From Microbacter margulisiae (GTDB lineage: Bacteria; Bacteroidota; Bacteroidia; Bacteroidales; Paludibacteraceae): a DNA stretch of 64,000 nt. The notes beneath the pieces are model-generated. The model ran no database searches, was not told the DNA's origin, and saw only the letters and a program-made list of their open reading frames with translations. The stretch spans positions 1,612,001 through 1,676,000 of the forward strand of contig NZ_JACHYB010000001.1 of NCBI RefSeq assembly GCF_014192515.1, read 5' to 3'. Shown piece after piece: positions 1 through 8,379 of the stretch. Made by a program: the position numbers and the translations under genes. The stretch's first letter is position 1, and each line of letters opens with the position of its first letter.

Positions 1-130
1 TAAGGAAGACACATTCAATTTGACAATGGACAGTTGACAATGAGAATCAGTATACAGCAATTAATTTTCAACTTTACACCTTTCACCTTCAACCCGTTGT
101 TTGTTGTTCAACCTTCGACTCTTGATTTTT
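1..130. repeat. Left arm of inverted repeat bracketing ovoA cassette
   Basis: This stretch reappears in reverse complement at about 3553-3675, with only a 14-bp indel (extra TGACAATGGACAGT-like bases here) and a few substitutions. It contains phrases such as CAACTTTACACCTTTCACC and TTGTTTGTTGTTCAACC. The two arms enclose the short-chain dehydrogenase and ovoA genes. It is non-coding. Confidence 0.8.
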
Positions 131-264
131 TTACTCAATCCGTTAATTATCTTATCAGCTCCTTATCACATCACCACATTATTTCAGTTATTCTTGTAGC
201 TTCCGATACTTGAAGAAACTTCCTCAACTTCTTGCTGTTTTTACATATCAAACCGCTTTCTCAA

Positions 265-474
265 AGCAGAAATTACCCTAACCAACAGTGCAACGAACCA
301 TATCGTTGGGAAAATTACCAGCCGCATTGCTGCGCGGCTAAAGAACATTAAGAATATTGTTTCCCTCACTGATGCGCAGATAAAGAACGTTAAAAATATT
401 GGTTTCTGCACGAATGCACGGCTAAAGAGCGTTAAGAATATTGCTTGCCGCACCAGTGCGACAAAGTATTTCAC
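265..474. repeat. Degenerate 42-bp tandem repeat
   Basis: The core GCTAAAGAAC recurs at 337, 379 (as GATAAAGAAC) and 421, exactly 42 bp apart, and weaker copies extend left to about 265. Each unit carries AAxATT plus a small imperfect palindrome around GCAC..(A/G)TGC. A 77-codon minus-strand frame runs through it because 42 is a multiple of 3, but it looks like a by-product of the repeat. The array lies just downstream of the short-chain dehydrogenase gene. Confidence 0.7.
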
Positions 475-517
475 ATTAAAGATTCATCCGCGAAGGGTTG
501 TTCGCTTGCAATTCGTA

Positions 518-1246
518 CTACCGGGGAGTGTTCATACGGTCAAATACCTGCTGCCATTCCTCCAGTCCAATTTTGGATAATGATTCGCTATACCCAAACG
601 TAAGCGTTGTTTCTCCCTTTGTCAATTGTTCAAAAATATGGGCAATAAAATCGCTCACAGATGGAGCATAATCATGAAGCCCCTTGCCTCCGAGATCAGT
701 ATTAAGCGCCGGAGGAATAATTTCGATCACTTCAACGTGACTCGATGCCAAAATGGCACGCATCGAAGCTGTAAAAGAATGGGAAAACGCCTTTGTAGCT
801 GAATAGTCCGCTACCTGCGACATAGGTACCAAGCCGAGTGCGGAAGTAACATTCACAATGGTGTTCAGCGATTTTAATTTCAAAAACAAAGATATCAGAT
901 GAACCGGAGCCTCAACATTGATAGCAATCTCTTCATGGGCACGTGCCGCAAAGTCATGGTCAAACAAAGACATGCGCTGCTGGATGCCGGCATTATTCAC
1001 TAGCACATTCACATCAGGATGAGCTGCAGCAATCCATTGAAAAAGGCGTTCCCTTTCGAATGGCAATGACAGGTCACACACCTTGGCAATCACAGACGGA
1101 TGCTTGTCCACAACCTCCTGCAGCACCTCCTCTCTTCTGCCGCAAATGATAACCGTATTACCTTCCTGCAAAAACCGCTCCGTAAGCCCCAGCCCAATGC
1201 CAGTCGCTCCCCCTGTAATCAAGATTTTATTGTCGGATAACTTCAT
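518..1246 (-). CDS. Short-chain dehydrogenase/reductase (SDR)
   Basis: This is a 242-residue classical SDR, an NAD(P)-dependent cytosolic oxidoreductase. The Rossmann glycine motif GGATGIGLG is at about 12-20, NNAG at 84-87, the catalytic Ser near 135 and YSATK at 148-152. Overall it resembles DltE-like SDRs of unknown substrate. The ATG at 1246 lies 4 bp after the ovoA stop, so the two genes are almost certainly one transcript. The pairing suggests a role linked to sulfur or histidine metabolism, but that is inference from position only. The family assignment is secure and the substrate is unknown. Confidence 0.9.
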   Translation of the reverse strand: MKLSDNKILITGGATGIGLGLTERFLQEGNTVIICGRREEVLQEVVDKHPSVIAKVCDLSLPFERERLFQWIAAAHPDVNVLVNNAGIQQRMSLFDHDFAARAHEEIAINVEAPVHLISLFLKLKSLNTIVNVTSALGLVPMSQVADYSATKAFSHSFTASMRAILASSHVEVIEIIPPALNTDLGGKGLHDYAPSVSDFIAHIFEQLTKGETTLTFGYSESLSKIGLEEWQQVFDRMNTPR

Positions 1247-1250
1247 GTGT

Positions 1251-3365
1251 TTATAATTTTACTGATTTTTTTTGCCAGAAAGAGATTTCGCAACGTTTGA
1301 TTTCGGTAACCCTTGATGATTTACGAATATTCAACGGCAAGTCAAACGGTTTTCCGTGAAGCATAAAATGAGGCTCCAGGATGGTCTGAATACCCTCGAA
1401 AGAGGTCAATGGCTCGCCATCCAGTTTGAATCCGCCCGGCCAGAATTCCCGGGAAGCCATCTGTCCATTCCATGCATATGTCGAGGCAATTACCAGCCAA
1501 CCCTTATCATTAAGCCTTTCATGAATATGTTGCAGGAAAGCGGTCGGATAGCGCAACTCTTCCAGTAAATTCGGCATCACAATCAAGTCATAGCCCGAAT
1601 ACAGTGATTTCAGATTATGAGCATCAGCCTGCATAAACAGGATATGATCCTTTCCTTTGGCTAACGTTTCGGGAAGCACAATCTCACGATAAAACACCAG
1701 TTCTCCCTCATCTTTCATAATATAACGCATAAATCCCTTTTCTTTTAGTTGATCCGGTATGCGAATAAAACGGGCGGAAAAATCAAGCGCCGTTACATCA
1801 GGAAAAGCAGTAGCCAGTTCAAAAGCCAATCGACCGGTATCCGCATTCAGATCAAGCACTTTCTGAATAGACCTCCCCCGAAGTACGTCAAGGATAGAAC
1901 TACCCAGCTTTTGATAAAAATTAGATAACGAATCAATCGTATCGCTCCAATTAGCCTCGCATGACAAAGCAACTTCCACATCGGTTTCATATTCGTCGTT
2001 ATGAATAACCAAAGGCGTTTCAGACTCTACATAACGAAACCCGGCATGCTGATAAAAATGACGGCGAAACGCATACCGCGCATGGTGCGTTGCTTCGTTC
2101 CCCGTAGAAATCCATGAACCTCCTTTAATCAAATTATGTTTGCCATCAAAAGTCGGTGTCGAAAAATCATCATACACCGGATGTACTTTAAATCCGGGAT
2201 AACCGGTTATCGGCGTCTCCGTCCATTGCCATACATTCCCTATCACATCATAAAAGTCGCCCATGCGAAAACGATCGACAGGGCAAGGTGATGCTCCATG
2301 CTCCAGGTTAATATTTCCCGGAGCCACTTCCCATTCCGGTTCGTCAGGCACCTGGCAAACTTCCGCCAATCGTACCCATTCCGCTTCGGTAGGCAGACGG
2401 TATGTCTTCCCTGTTTTAAGGCTTTTCCAATTACAAAAAGCCTTCGCTTCAAGATAGTTCACCTCTACAGGCCAGTTCCATGGCATGGAAATCTCTTCAG
2501 CTACCAGTCTCAACCAATAGGATTCTCCGTCACGACGCCAGAAAAGAGGCATTTCGGCTTGCTTATAATTACGCCAGCTCCAGCCTTCTTCCGTCCAGTA
2601 TTCCTGAATATGATATCCATTATCCTGAACAAAAGCAAGAAATTCCCCATTGGAAACCAGCATGGCAGAAGCTTTAAAATCAGGGACTGCTTCAGTATAT
2701 TTACCATATTCATTATCCCACCCGAACAAAGGATGATCAGCAGGCTTACCTAATGTCATCACAGCTCCAGCAACCGGCAACATGCTGTTGTGAGGCGCTT
2801 CACCCCATTCCTGACAAATTTTCCCAAACAAGCCGGACGCCACTTCATCCAGTGGCAACTGACGAATCAGTACTGATGATGTTTCCAGGTGAATACGTTC
2901 ATGTTCAATGCCCATCAGGATAATCCACAAAGGATTTTCCCAATTGGTGGGCAATGCCACAGGCATGCTACGGATTACCTCCAAAACCACTTCTTTCGCT
3001 TTCTCCCTATACGCGCGAACTTCCTCCACAGGAGGCCAGTTATAATGTTTTTCATTCAAATCGTCCCAACTCATCTCGTCCACTCCAATGGCAAACATGG
3101 ATTCAAAGTCGCGGTTAATTCGCTGATCAATAATCTTAGCCAAAATCAGTTTATTGATATAAAATACAGCAGTATGCCCCAGATAAAAAAGAAGTACGTG
3201 CCGAAGCGGGTCGCCACGATGATAAAACACCTCATCCGATTTCAACTGAGTGTACAGCTTTTCGTCAATAGCCCAGGTTTTTTCAAAATAATCCAGAATT
3301 TCTCGCCTCTTAACCTCTGGATCGCCATGTTGCAGATCAATAGTTTTGGTAATGAGCTCTTTCAT
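1251..3365 (-). CDS. ovoA: 5-histidylcysteine sulfoxide synthase / mercaptohistidine methyltransferase (OvoA)
   Basis: OvoA is the key enzyme of ovothiol synthesis. It is an iron-dependent enzyme that joins cysteine to histidine C5 as a sulfoxide, usually fused to a SAM methyltransferase that methylates the imidazole. The order here is a DinB-like N-terminal domain (about 1-170) with the iron-ligand pattern HERIHLE (HxxxHxE) near 155-161, a formylglycine-generating-enzyme-like domain (about 210-460, ending in HAGFRYVE), then a methyltransferase with VLDLNADTGRLA near 500. At about 704 residues it has full family length. I chose the ATG at 3365; the frame stays open to a GTG at 3392 inside a palindrome, which is less likely. 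It is the first gene of a two-gene operon with the SDR. The PLP lyase that finishes ovothiol synthesis (OvoB) is not in the window. Confidence 0.9.
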   Translation of the reverse strand: MKELITKTIDLQHGDPEVKRREILDYFEKTWAIDEKLYTQLKSDEVFYHRGDPLRHVLLFYLGHTAVFYINKLILAKIIDQRINRDFESMFAIGVDEMSWDDLNEKHYNWPPVEEVRAYREKAKEVVLEVIRSMPVALPTNWENPLWIILMGIEHERIHLETSSVLIRQLPLDEVASGLFGKICQEWGEAPHNSMLPVAGAVMTLGKPADHPLFGWDNEYGKYTEAVPDFKASAMLVSNGEFLAFVQDNGYHIQEYWTEEGWSWRNYKQAEMPLFWRRDGESYWLRLVAEEISMPWNWPVEVNYLEAKAFCNWKSLKTGKTYRLPTEAEWVRLAEVCQVPDEPEWEVAPGNINLEHGASPCPVDRFRMGDFYDVIGNVWQWTETPITGYPGFKVHPVYDDFSTPTFDGKHNLIKGGSWISTGNEATHHARYAFRRHFYQHAGFRYVESETPLVIHNDEYETDVEVALSCEANWSDTIDSLSNFYQKLGSSILDVLRGRSIQKVLDLNADTGRLAFELATAFPDVTALDFSARFIRIPDQLKEKGFMRYIMKDEGELVFYREIVLPETLAKGKDHILFMQADAHNLKSLYSGYDLIVMPNLLEELRYPTAFLQHIHERLNDKGWLVIASTYAWNGQMASREFWPGGFKLDGEPLTSFEGIQTILEPHFMLHGKPFDLPLNIRKSSRVTEIKRCEISFWQKKSVKL

Positions 3366-3390
3366 TCGTTTATAATTTATCTTTAATTGC

Positions 3391-3423
3391 ACTCATCGGA
3401 TGACTTAAAGTCATCCGATGAGT
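3391..3423. promoter_or_regulatory. Perfect 16-bp palindrome in ovoA leader
   Basis: The left arm ACTCATCGGATGACTT (3391-3406) is followed by a single A and the exact reverse complement (3408-3423). It lies 26 bp upstream of the ovoA ATG, between it and the predicted promoter. No T-run follows on the minus strand, so an operator or a leader RNA hairpin is likelier than a terminator. Confidence 0.75.
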
Positions 3424-3499
3424 TAGTTGTTAATTATATAATGAGTTCGCCAAGGTCATTTTTTTCAAGATACACATGCAAAAGCATGCAAAACTTTTT

Positions 3500-3530
3500 C
3501 AAAGATATAATTTTTAATTTCGGATGCCAA
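3500..3530 (-). promoter_or_regulatory. Predicted Bacteroidota promoter for ovoA
   Basis: On the minus strand a -7 box TATCTTTG (3507-3500, consensus TAnnTTTG) follows a TTG at 3530-3528 with 20 bp spacing, as expected for the primary Bacteroidota sigma factor. Transcription would start near 3493, giving a leader of about 130 nt that contains the palindrome. Confidence 0.5.
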
Positions 3531-3552
3531 CCGAAAGCAGCATTTTTTATCG

Positions 3553-3675
3553 GAATCACCAAGAACCAAGAGTCGAAGGTTGAACAACAAACAACGGGTT
3601 GAAGGTGAAAGGTGTAAAGTTGAAAATTAATTGCTGTATGCTGATTCTCATTGTCAATTGAATGCGTCTTCCTGT
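3553..3675. repeat. Right arm of inverted repeat bracketing ovoA cassette
   Basis: It is nearly the exact reverse complement of 1-130 and includes AACAACAAACAACGGGTTG and GGTGAAAGGTGTAAAGTTG. It ends with the generic phrase block CTTCCTGTATCTTCTTTAAC at 3669-3688, which is shared with many other intergenic regions of the window. Confidence 0.8.
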
Positions 3676-3756
3676 ATCTTCTTTAACTTCTCCTCTTCCC
3701 GTATTTTCTCTAACTTCTTGCTGTTTTATCATCTTCTCTCATTTTCAAGTTTTTGC

Positions 3757-3795
3757 ATAAAAAAAGAACCACTTTCAATGACTTGAGTGGTTCTT
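3757..3795 (-). terminator. Rho-independent terminator after the SPFH gene
   Basis: The stem arms AGAACCACT (3765-3773) and AGTGGTTCT (3786-3794) enclose a 12-nt loop. On the minus strand they are followed by a run of seven T. It lies about 30 bp downstream of the SPFH gene stop. Confidence 0.8.
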
Positions 3796-3822
3796 CCTTC
3801 TTTTCATATTGCAAGATTCCTT

Positions 3823-4710
3823 CTATGCTTGTTTTTTCTTGTTATGGTCAAGTGGCACAATACCAGCCATTTCTCCAATAATATTCACCAGCTCTGTGCC
3901 GGTTGGAATAACAATTTTTGCATTATTTTCCAGTGAAGCCTGCAACGTATCCAGTTTCTTCAGCAATTGAGCATTGCCTATAAAGTATTTATCAGCAGCT
4001 TCGTTGACCAGTCGAATAGCCTCGGCTTCACCCTCGGCATGCAGGATTTGTGATTGCTTGTAACCTTCGGCTTCTTTAATCTTAGCTCGTTTTTCACCAT
4101 CGGCAGCCGTTTCGCGTGCAGACGCAAAGTCAATAGCAGCAATCTTTTCGTTTTCAGCCTTTACAACTTTATTCATCGTTTCCTGTACATCGCGCGGCGG
4201 ATCTATCTCTTTCAACTCCGTGCGCACAATTTGAATGCCCCATGTCTGTGTTTCAAGCAACAAAGTCCGATGCAACTCGGCATTGATCTTTCCCCGTTCG
4301 CTGTTGGCAGACTTCAGGGTCAGCGTCCCAATAATGTTACGAAGCGTTGTCCGGGCAAGGTTCACAATCTGCCACTTGTAGTTATTTACATTATAAAGTG
4401 ACCCTTTCACGCTCTCTTCGTCTTCTTTTACCTTGAAATAGACTTGTGCATCCACACTGGCATTCAAATTATCGTTCGTAATAATTTCCTGTGGATCGGC
4501 ATTCACCATTTGCTCCGTAATGTTCACCGCATACATTTTTTCAATAATTGGGATTATCCAATGAAAACCCGGTTTGGCAAACCGGTGGTATTTTCCCAAC
4601 CGTTCAATTAAACCGCGATGTGTGGGCCGTACAATACGCACTCCCCAGAAAAACACAACAATAGCTGCTACAACTACATAAAAAATTACCATAATCGTTA
4701 TCCTTTCCAT
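3823..4710 (-). CDS. SPFH/band-7 (stomatin-like, QmcA-type) membrane protein
   Basis: The 295-residue protein has one N-terminal membrane segment (about 8-24, MVIFYVVVAAIVVFFWGV), followed by a band-7 domain (RPTHRGLIERLGKYHRFAKPGFH, continuing through VNADPQEIITNDN) and a coiled-coil rich C-terminal half (AENEKIAAIDFASARETAADGEKRAKIKEAEG region). Family members form large oligomers in membrane microdomains and are linked to membrane protein quality control. The start is uncertain: an ATG at 4692, six codons in, sits just after a GGAAAGGA stretch and is equally plausible. A terminator follows the gene. It is monocistronic or co-transcribed with the holin-like gene 87 bp upstream. Confidence 0.9.
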   Translation of the reverse strand: MERITIMVIFYVVVAAIVVFFWGVRIVRPTHRGLIERLGKYHRFAKPGFHWIIPIIEKMYAVNITEQMVNADPQEIITNDNLNASVDAQVYFKVKEDEESVKGSLYNVNNYKWQIVNLARTTLRNIIGTLTLKSANSERGKINAELHRTLLLETQTWGIQIVRTELKEIDPPRDVQETMNKVVKAENEKIAAIDFASARETAADGEKRAKIKEAEGYKQSQILHAEGEAEAIRLVNEAADKYFIGNAQLLKKLDTLQASLENNAKIVIPTGTELVNIIGEMAGIVPLDHNKKKQA

Positions 4711-4796
4711 TTTTTAGGCTTCATGCAATACACATTTGCCTGGTTAATAATATTGAATTCATGCGCAACGTTCTATACGATTTTTTATTGTTAGGA

Positions 4797-5312
4797 TTAC
4801 TTCGCGGAAGCCCTTCTGGCAGCCTGCGAGATTTTATGAATCATGGAAGCAGCATGTCTTTTCTTGGCAATGAAATAAATGGAAAGACCCACCGCCATCA
4901 TGCTGAATAATTGGAATATAACGACATAAAGAACAGAAAGCAACAGAGCATTCCCTTTTTCATAGAAAAACACTCCAATCAATACCGATACAGAAAACCA
5001 GAGCACGGCAAAGAAGATCAACAGGATAATCAGCAGAAGCCCTATTAAAGCCATGTTTTGCAAATCTTTTTTGATCGCGTGAATTAATTCCTGTTTCAAA
5101 AAACGCGCTGTCCAAAGGAATGGGATTTTAATGGCATCAATCACAAACGAGAAAAGCAATGACATCACCGAACGGAATGAATATTTCTTTCTCGCTTTCG
5201 GTTCATCCGATGCATTCTCCTGCGACACGTCAGACATCTCAGGAGAATCATCTTGTTTCCATTCTTTGTGTAAAGTTGTTTCAAGTTGTTCCAACAAATC
5301 AATAATATTCAT
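4797..5312 (-). CDS. Phage-holin-III-like / four-helix membrane protein
   Basis: This is a small membrane protein of about 171 residues. It has a charged N-terminal part (LEQLETTLHKEWKQDDSP), then a long amphipathic helix and two strong hydrophobic segments (MALIGLLLIILLIFFAVLWF and LLLSVLYVVIFQLFSMMAVG) with a basic tail. This layout matches the holin superfamily III / DUF1469-type proteins often found near envelope genes. I use the ATG at 5312, because the longer frame starts only at a TTG. There is no phage context, so a lytic role is unlikely. The function is unknown. It lies 86 bp upstream of the SPFH gene on the same strand. Confidence 0.65.
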   Translation of the reverse strand: MNIIDLLEQLETTLHKEWKQDDSPEMSDVSQENASDEPKARKKYSFRSVMSLLFSFVIDAIKIPFLWTARFLKQELIHAIKKDLQNMALIGLLLIILLIFFAVLWFSVSVLIGVFFYEKGNALLLSVLYVVIFQLFSMMAVGLSIYFIAKKRHAASMIHKISQAARRASAK

Positions 5313-5487
5313 CTGTTTGGCATTTATTTTCAAAAGATCAGATCGATATCATGTTTCACAATAACATAAACCATTTTTTCAAAGCACTTTATGAAACATC
5401 TCTTTTGTGTTCGATCATTTAATCATCCATTTTGACTTACAAAAATAAACCAAAAAGGGAAAAATGATATTGTATCTCAGATTATTA

Positions 5488-5518
5488 TTGCAAAAAAGGA
5501 CAAAAAATCAGATATTTG
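5488..5518 (+). promoter_or_regulatory. Candidate promoter for reductase-like gene
   Basis: TTG at 5488-5490, then 20 bp, then GATATTTG (one mismatch to TAnnTTTG), 19 bp before the ATG at 5537. On the other strand TATTTTTG (about 5444-5437) is a candidate -7 box for the divergent holin-like gene. Confidence 0.35.
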
Positions 5519-5536
5519 CATCATCAAACGAACATC

Positions 5537-6301
5537 ATGACATTAGAAACACTCCGGATCATCGCCTTTATTTGGATTGCCATGGCTGTGATTGTACATA
5601 TCACCCTGTTTTATGTCACGGCTCCTTTCGGAAGGCACACTACAGACAAGTGGGGCTGGACTGTCAACAACAAACTGGCTTGGGTTGTAATGGAATTTCC
5701 ATCTTTATTCGTGATGGTTTACTTCCTTTTGGCAGGATCTAACTCTATGCAACCCTTTGTTTGGTTACTGTTTGCTCTTTGGATTATCCATTACATCAAT
5801 CGTAGCCTGATTTATCCTTTCCGCATCCGAAAAACACCAAGGAAAATGCCGGTAATCATTATGCTAAGCGCAATCTTTTTCAACATAATTAATGCAGGAT
5901 TAAACGGATATTATCTGGCGTCATTGGCTCCGGTACAACATTATAATGCGACATGGTTAGGAACGCCTCACTTCCTTATAGGCATAATACTCTTCCTGAC
6001 AGGAATTTTCATCAATTGGAAAGCCGACAATATACTCATTCATTTACGGAAACCCGGCGAAACCGAATATAAAATTCCCCAGGGGTGGTTATTTGATTTT
6101 GTTTCGTCGCCCAATCTGCTGGGTGAAATCATCGAATGGACAGGCTTTGCTCTCATGGCCTGGAATTTGCCAGCATTTACCTTTATGATATGGACATGGG
6201 CCAATCTTATCCCCCGTGCCCGAAATCATCATGAGTGGTATTTGCTACATTTCCCCAACTACCCCCGAAACCGAAAAATTATCTTGCCATTTATGTATTA
6301 A
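5537..6301 (+). CDS. Steroid 5-alpha-reductase / DUF1295-like membrane protein
   Basis: The 254-residue polytopic membrane protein has six or seven hydrophobic segments. The C-terminal third carries the signature of the 3-oxo-5-alpha-steroid 4-dehydrogenase family: SPNLLGEIIEWTGFAL, NLIPRARNHHEWY and FPNYPRNRKIILPF. Eukaryotic relatives reduce a C=C bond with NADPH; the bacterial substrate is unknown. I prefer the ATG at 5537 to the TTG at 5516. It is divergent from the holin-like gene and probably monocistronic. The family is clear; steroid chemistry should not be assumed. Confidence 0.85.
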   Translation: MTLETLRIIAFIWIAMAVIVHITLFYVTAPFGRHTTDKWGWTVNNKLAWVVMEFPSLFVMVYFLLAGSNSMQPFVWLLFALWIIHYINRSLIYPFRIRKTPRKMPVIIMLSAIFFNIINAGLNGYYLASLAPVQHYNATWLGTPHFLIGIILFLTGIFINWKADNILIHLRKPGETEYKIPQGWLFDFVSSPNLLGEIIEWTGFALMAWNLPAFTFMIWTWANLIPRARNHHEWYLLHFPNYPRNRKIILPFMY

Positions 6302-6344
6302 AGCTGTACAACTTCATCCGCGAATCTCAATTTTTCTCCAGACA

Positions 6345-7112
6345 TCAAATATTTTTCCTGATAATAAATTGCCGAAGTTTTGTCACATTTTTCAGAAACA
6401 AAGCAAGCATGGGACAAAAAATTTGATTTCGTTGCAAACTTTGGTAGTCTTCCCGCATCTTCTGTACTATATTCGGTAGGTTACGATTACTAATGCCACC
6501 ACTTCTCATCTTTACGATAAGAGTGGATAAATACACCATCCGTAATTTTTCATTCTTAAAGATACGCAATAAAAAATCATAATCAGCAGATATCTGTAGC
6601 TTGGGATCATACAACCCATTATGCTGATAAACTTCCCTTCGCACAAAGACAGTTGGATGAGGTGGCATCCATCCTCTTTGAAGTAATGCATCCGTAAATT
6701 CCTTGCTTTCCCAATAACGAATGGCTTTAGTAAGGTTTGAATGCTTTACATATACCAGATCCCCATAAACCACATCGGCGTGGTACGTTTCAAAAACATG
6801 ATGAATACGGGATAATACATTAACTGAAGAAAAGACGTCATCCGAATGAAGAAACCCCACGATGTCTCCCGTTGCCATGCGGATGCCTTTATTCAGTGCG
6901 TCATATATACCGCTATCCGGTTCACTGATCCAACGCATTCGATTCCCCAATCGACAGGCATATTCTTTAATAATTGCTACTGTATTATCCCGCGATTGAC
7001 CGTCGATAATGATATATTCAATATCTGAAAAAGTTTGTGCTAATATTGATTCTATTGCTTCCCGTATGGTATCAGAACTATTATAAGCTACAGTAATAAT
7101 GGAAATCCGCAT
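6345..7112 (-). CDS. Glycosyltransferase family 2
   Basis: This 255-residue cytosolic or membrane-associated GT-A glycosyltransferase starts with SIITVAYNSSDTIREAIESI. It has the donor-binding motif IIIDGQSRDNT, EPDSGIYDALNKGI and the metal-binding HSDDVF. It resembles WcaA/WbbD-like enzymes and is paralogous to the family-2 enzyme at 27938-28696 (IIIDGGSTDST, NGISDAFNKGIRLA). It is the last gene of a minus-strand cluster of four glycosyltransferases and a polymerase. Donor and acceptor cannot be predicted. Confidence 0.9.
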   Translation of the reverse strand: MRISIITVAYNSSDTIREAIESILAQTFSDIEYIIIDGQSRDNTVAIIKEYACRLGNRMRWISEPDSGIYDALNKGIRMATGDIVGFLHSDDVFSSVNVLSRIHHVFETYHADVVYGDLVYVKHSNLTKAIRYWESKEFTDALLQRGWMPPHPTVFVRREVYQHNGLYDPKLQISADYDFLLRIFKNEKLRMVYLSTLIVKMRSGGISNRNLPNIVQKMREDYQSLQRNQIFCPMLALFLKNVTKLRQFIIRKNI

Positions 7113-7306
7113 CTATGCTTTTTATTATGTTAAACACTGATCTACGACTTTGCCATATTCATCAAAATCGAAAATCCCGGGAAGAATCTTTCAATCATTA
7201 AAGATAGACAAACAATTTATATATAACGGAGAATTTTTAATCTTATTGCATATTGACCGACAAAAAAAGCAACTATTCATAGCTTATTTTCCACAAATAA
7301 TTGATT

Positions 7307-8353
7307 TTAAATATTCTGCAACAATTGAACAGTTTCACAGCCTACCTTCTCCCACGAATACTTTTGGGCAACGATAAAAGCTTTTTTCTGTAGCTTTTTT
7401 CTGATTTCTACATTCTGCAATGAATCTATCAACTGAGAACATACGTGAACATCATATCGATCAAACAACAAGGCTCCCTCTCCTGCAATCTCTTTTACAG
7501 CGGGACACGCAAAAGCAACCACAGGACATCCGGCACGCATGGCTTCCACCACCGGTACTCCAAACCCTTCGTATTGGGATGGATGTATCAGACACGTTGC
7601 AGCATTATACAATTCATTCAATCGACTCTCGGTGATCCCTTGCAAATGTTCCACCCTATTCCTTACCTCGGTCATTAAAGCCAATTCCCGCTTCGAAAAA
7701 TCGCCTCCTCCCACAACCGTTAATCTCCAACCTGGGTTATGTTTCAACAATGCTATCACAAAATCAAACCGTTTATATGCTGCCCGGCTTCCGACAAACA
7801 ATAAAGAGTTGGGACGAATAGTAGAATCCATTGGGAAGAAGCAAGGACTCACACCGCTGTAAATAACCGATATCTGTTGTTCAGGATAGTTATACACAGC
7901 CATTAAATCGCGCTTTGTAGTATATGAATTGCAGATAATATGATCCGCTTTTTTAACAGCACGCCTTTTCATAAAAATGGCCACCTTATTCTGCAAACCC
8001 TTCATATAAAACTCCTGAATGCAGTCATGAAAAGTGAGCACATTGATCGCATTCCGATTCGATGACACCCTGTAATAGCTCGAATAAAAAATAAATTTAT
8101 CTTCTTGCTCAGGTAGGTGTAATGAAAATAACCTCGAAAAGTAATAATGCTTCCTCTGGATCATATGATCTGAAGGCATCATCCTCTTTATTTCCTGATC
8201 GTAAATATTGGCGCTACTGTTTTTATACTGAATATAATACACAGCTTGTTGCAATTCCGATCGGCTTATACTCGACAACAACTCTTTCCAGCGAATAGAA
8301 ATGCCGCCCGCTTTTTGAATGGAAAAAATAATGTTATCTAAATAGATCTTCAT
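7307..8353 (-). CDS. Glycosyltransferase family 4
   Basis: The 348-residue GT-B glycosyltransferase has LLFVGSRAAYKRFD at the start of its C-terminal Rossmann half and the family-4 donor site PSQYEGFGVPVVEAMRAG (the E-x7-E pattern), followed by PVVAFACPAVKEIAGEGALL. The N-terminal segment AGGISIRWKELLSSI is typical of mannosyl- or rhamnosyl-type enzymes acting on lipid-linked glycans. It lies 26 bp downstream of the polymerase gene, so it is co-transcribed. The sugar specificity is unknown. Confidence 0.9.
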   Translation of the reverse strand: MKIYLDNIIFSIQKAGGISIRWKELLSSISRSELQQAVYYIQYKNSSANIYDQEIKRMMPSDHMIQRKHYYFSRLFSLHLPEQEDKFIFYSSYYRVSSNRNAINVLTFHDCIQEFYMKGLQNKVAIFMKRRAVKKADHIICNSYTTKRDLMAVYNYPEQQISVIYSGVSPCFFPMDSTIRPNSLLFVGSRAAYKRFDFVIALLKHNPGWRLTVVGGGDFSKRELALMTEVRNRVEHLQGITESRLNELYNAATCLIHPSQYEGFGVPVVEAMRAGCPVVAFACPAVKEIAGEGALLFDRYDVHVCSQLIDSLQNVEIRKKLQKKAFIVAQKYSWEKVGCETVQLLQNI

Positions 8354-8379
8354 AATTGCGTTAACAATATTATCATCCT

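Noticed and set aside
241..474. 77-codon minus-strand frame
   Set aside because: It follows from a 42-bp tandem repeat, has a repetitive Phe/Ile/Arg-rich translation and no start context.
265..474. Possible CRISPR array
   Set aside because: The units are contiguous and degenerate without unique spacers, and no cas gene is in the window.
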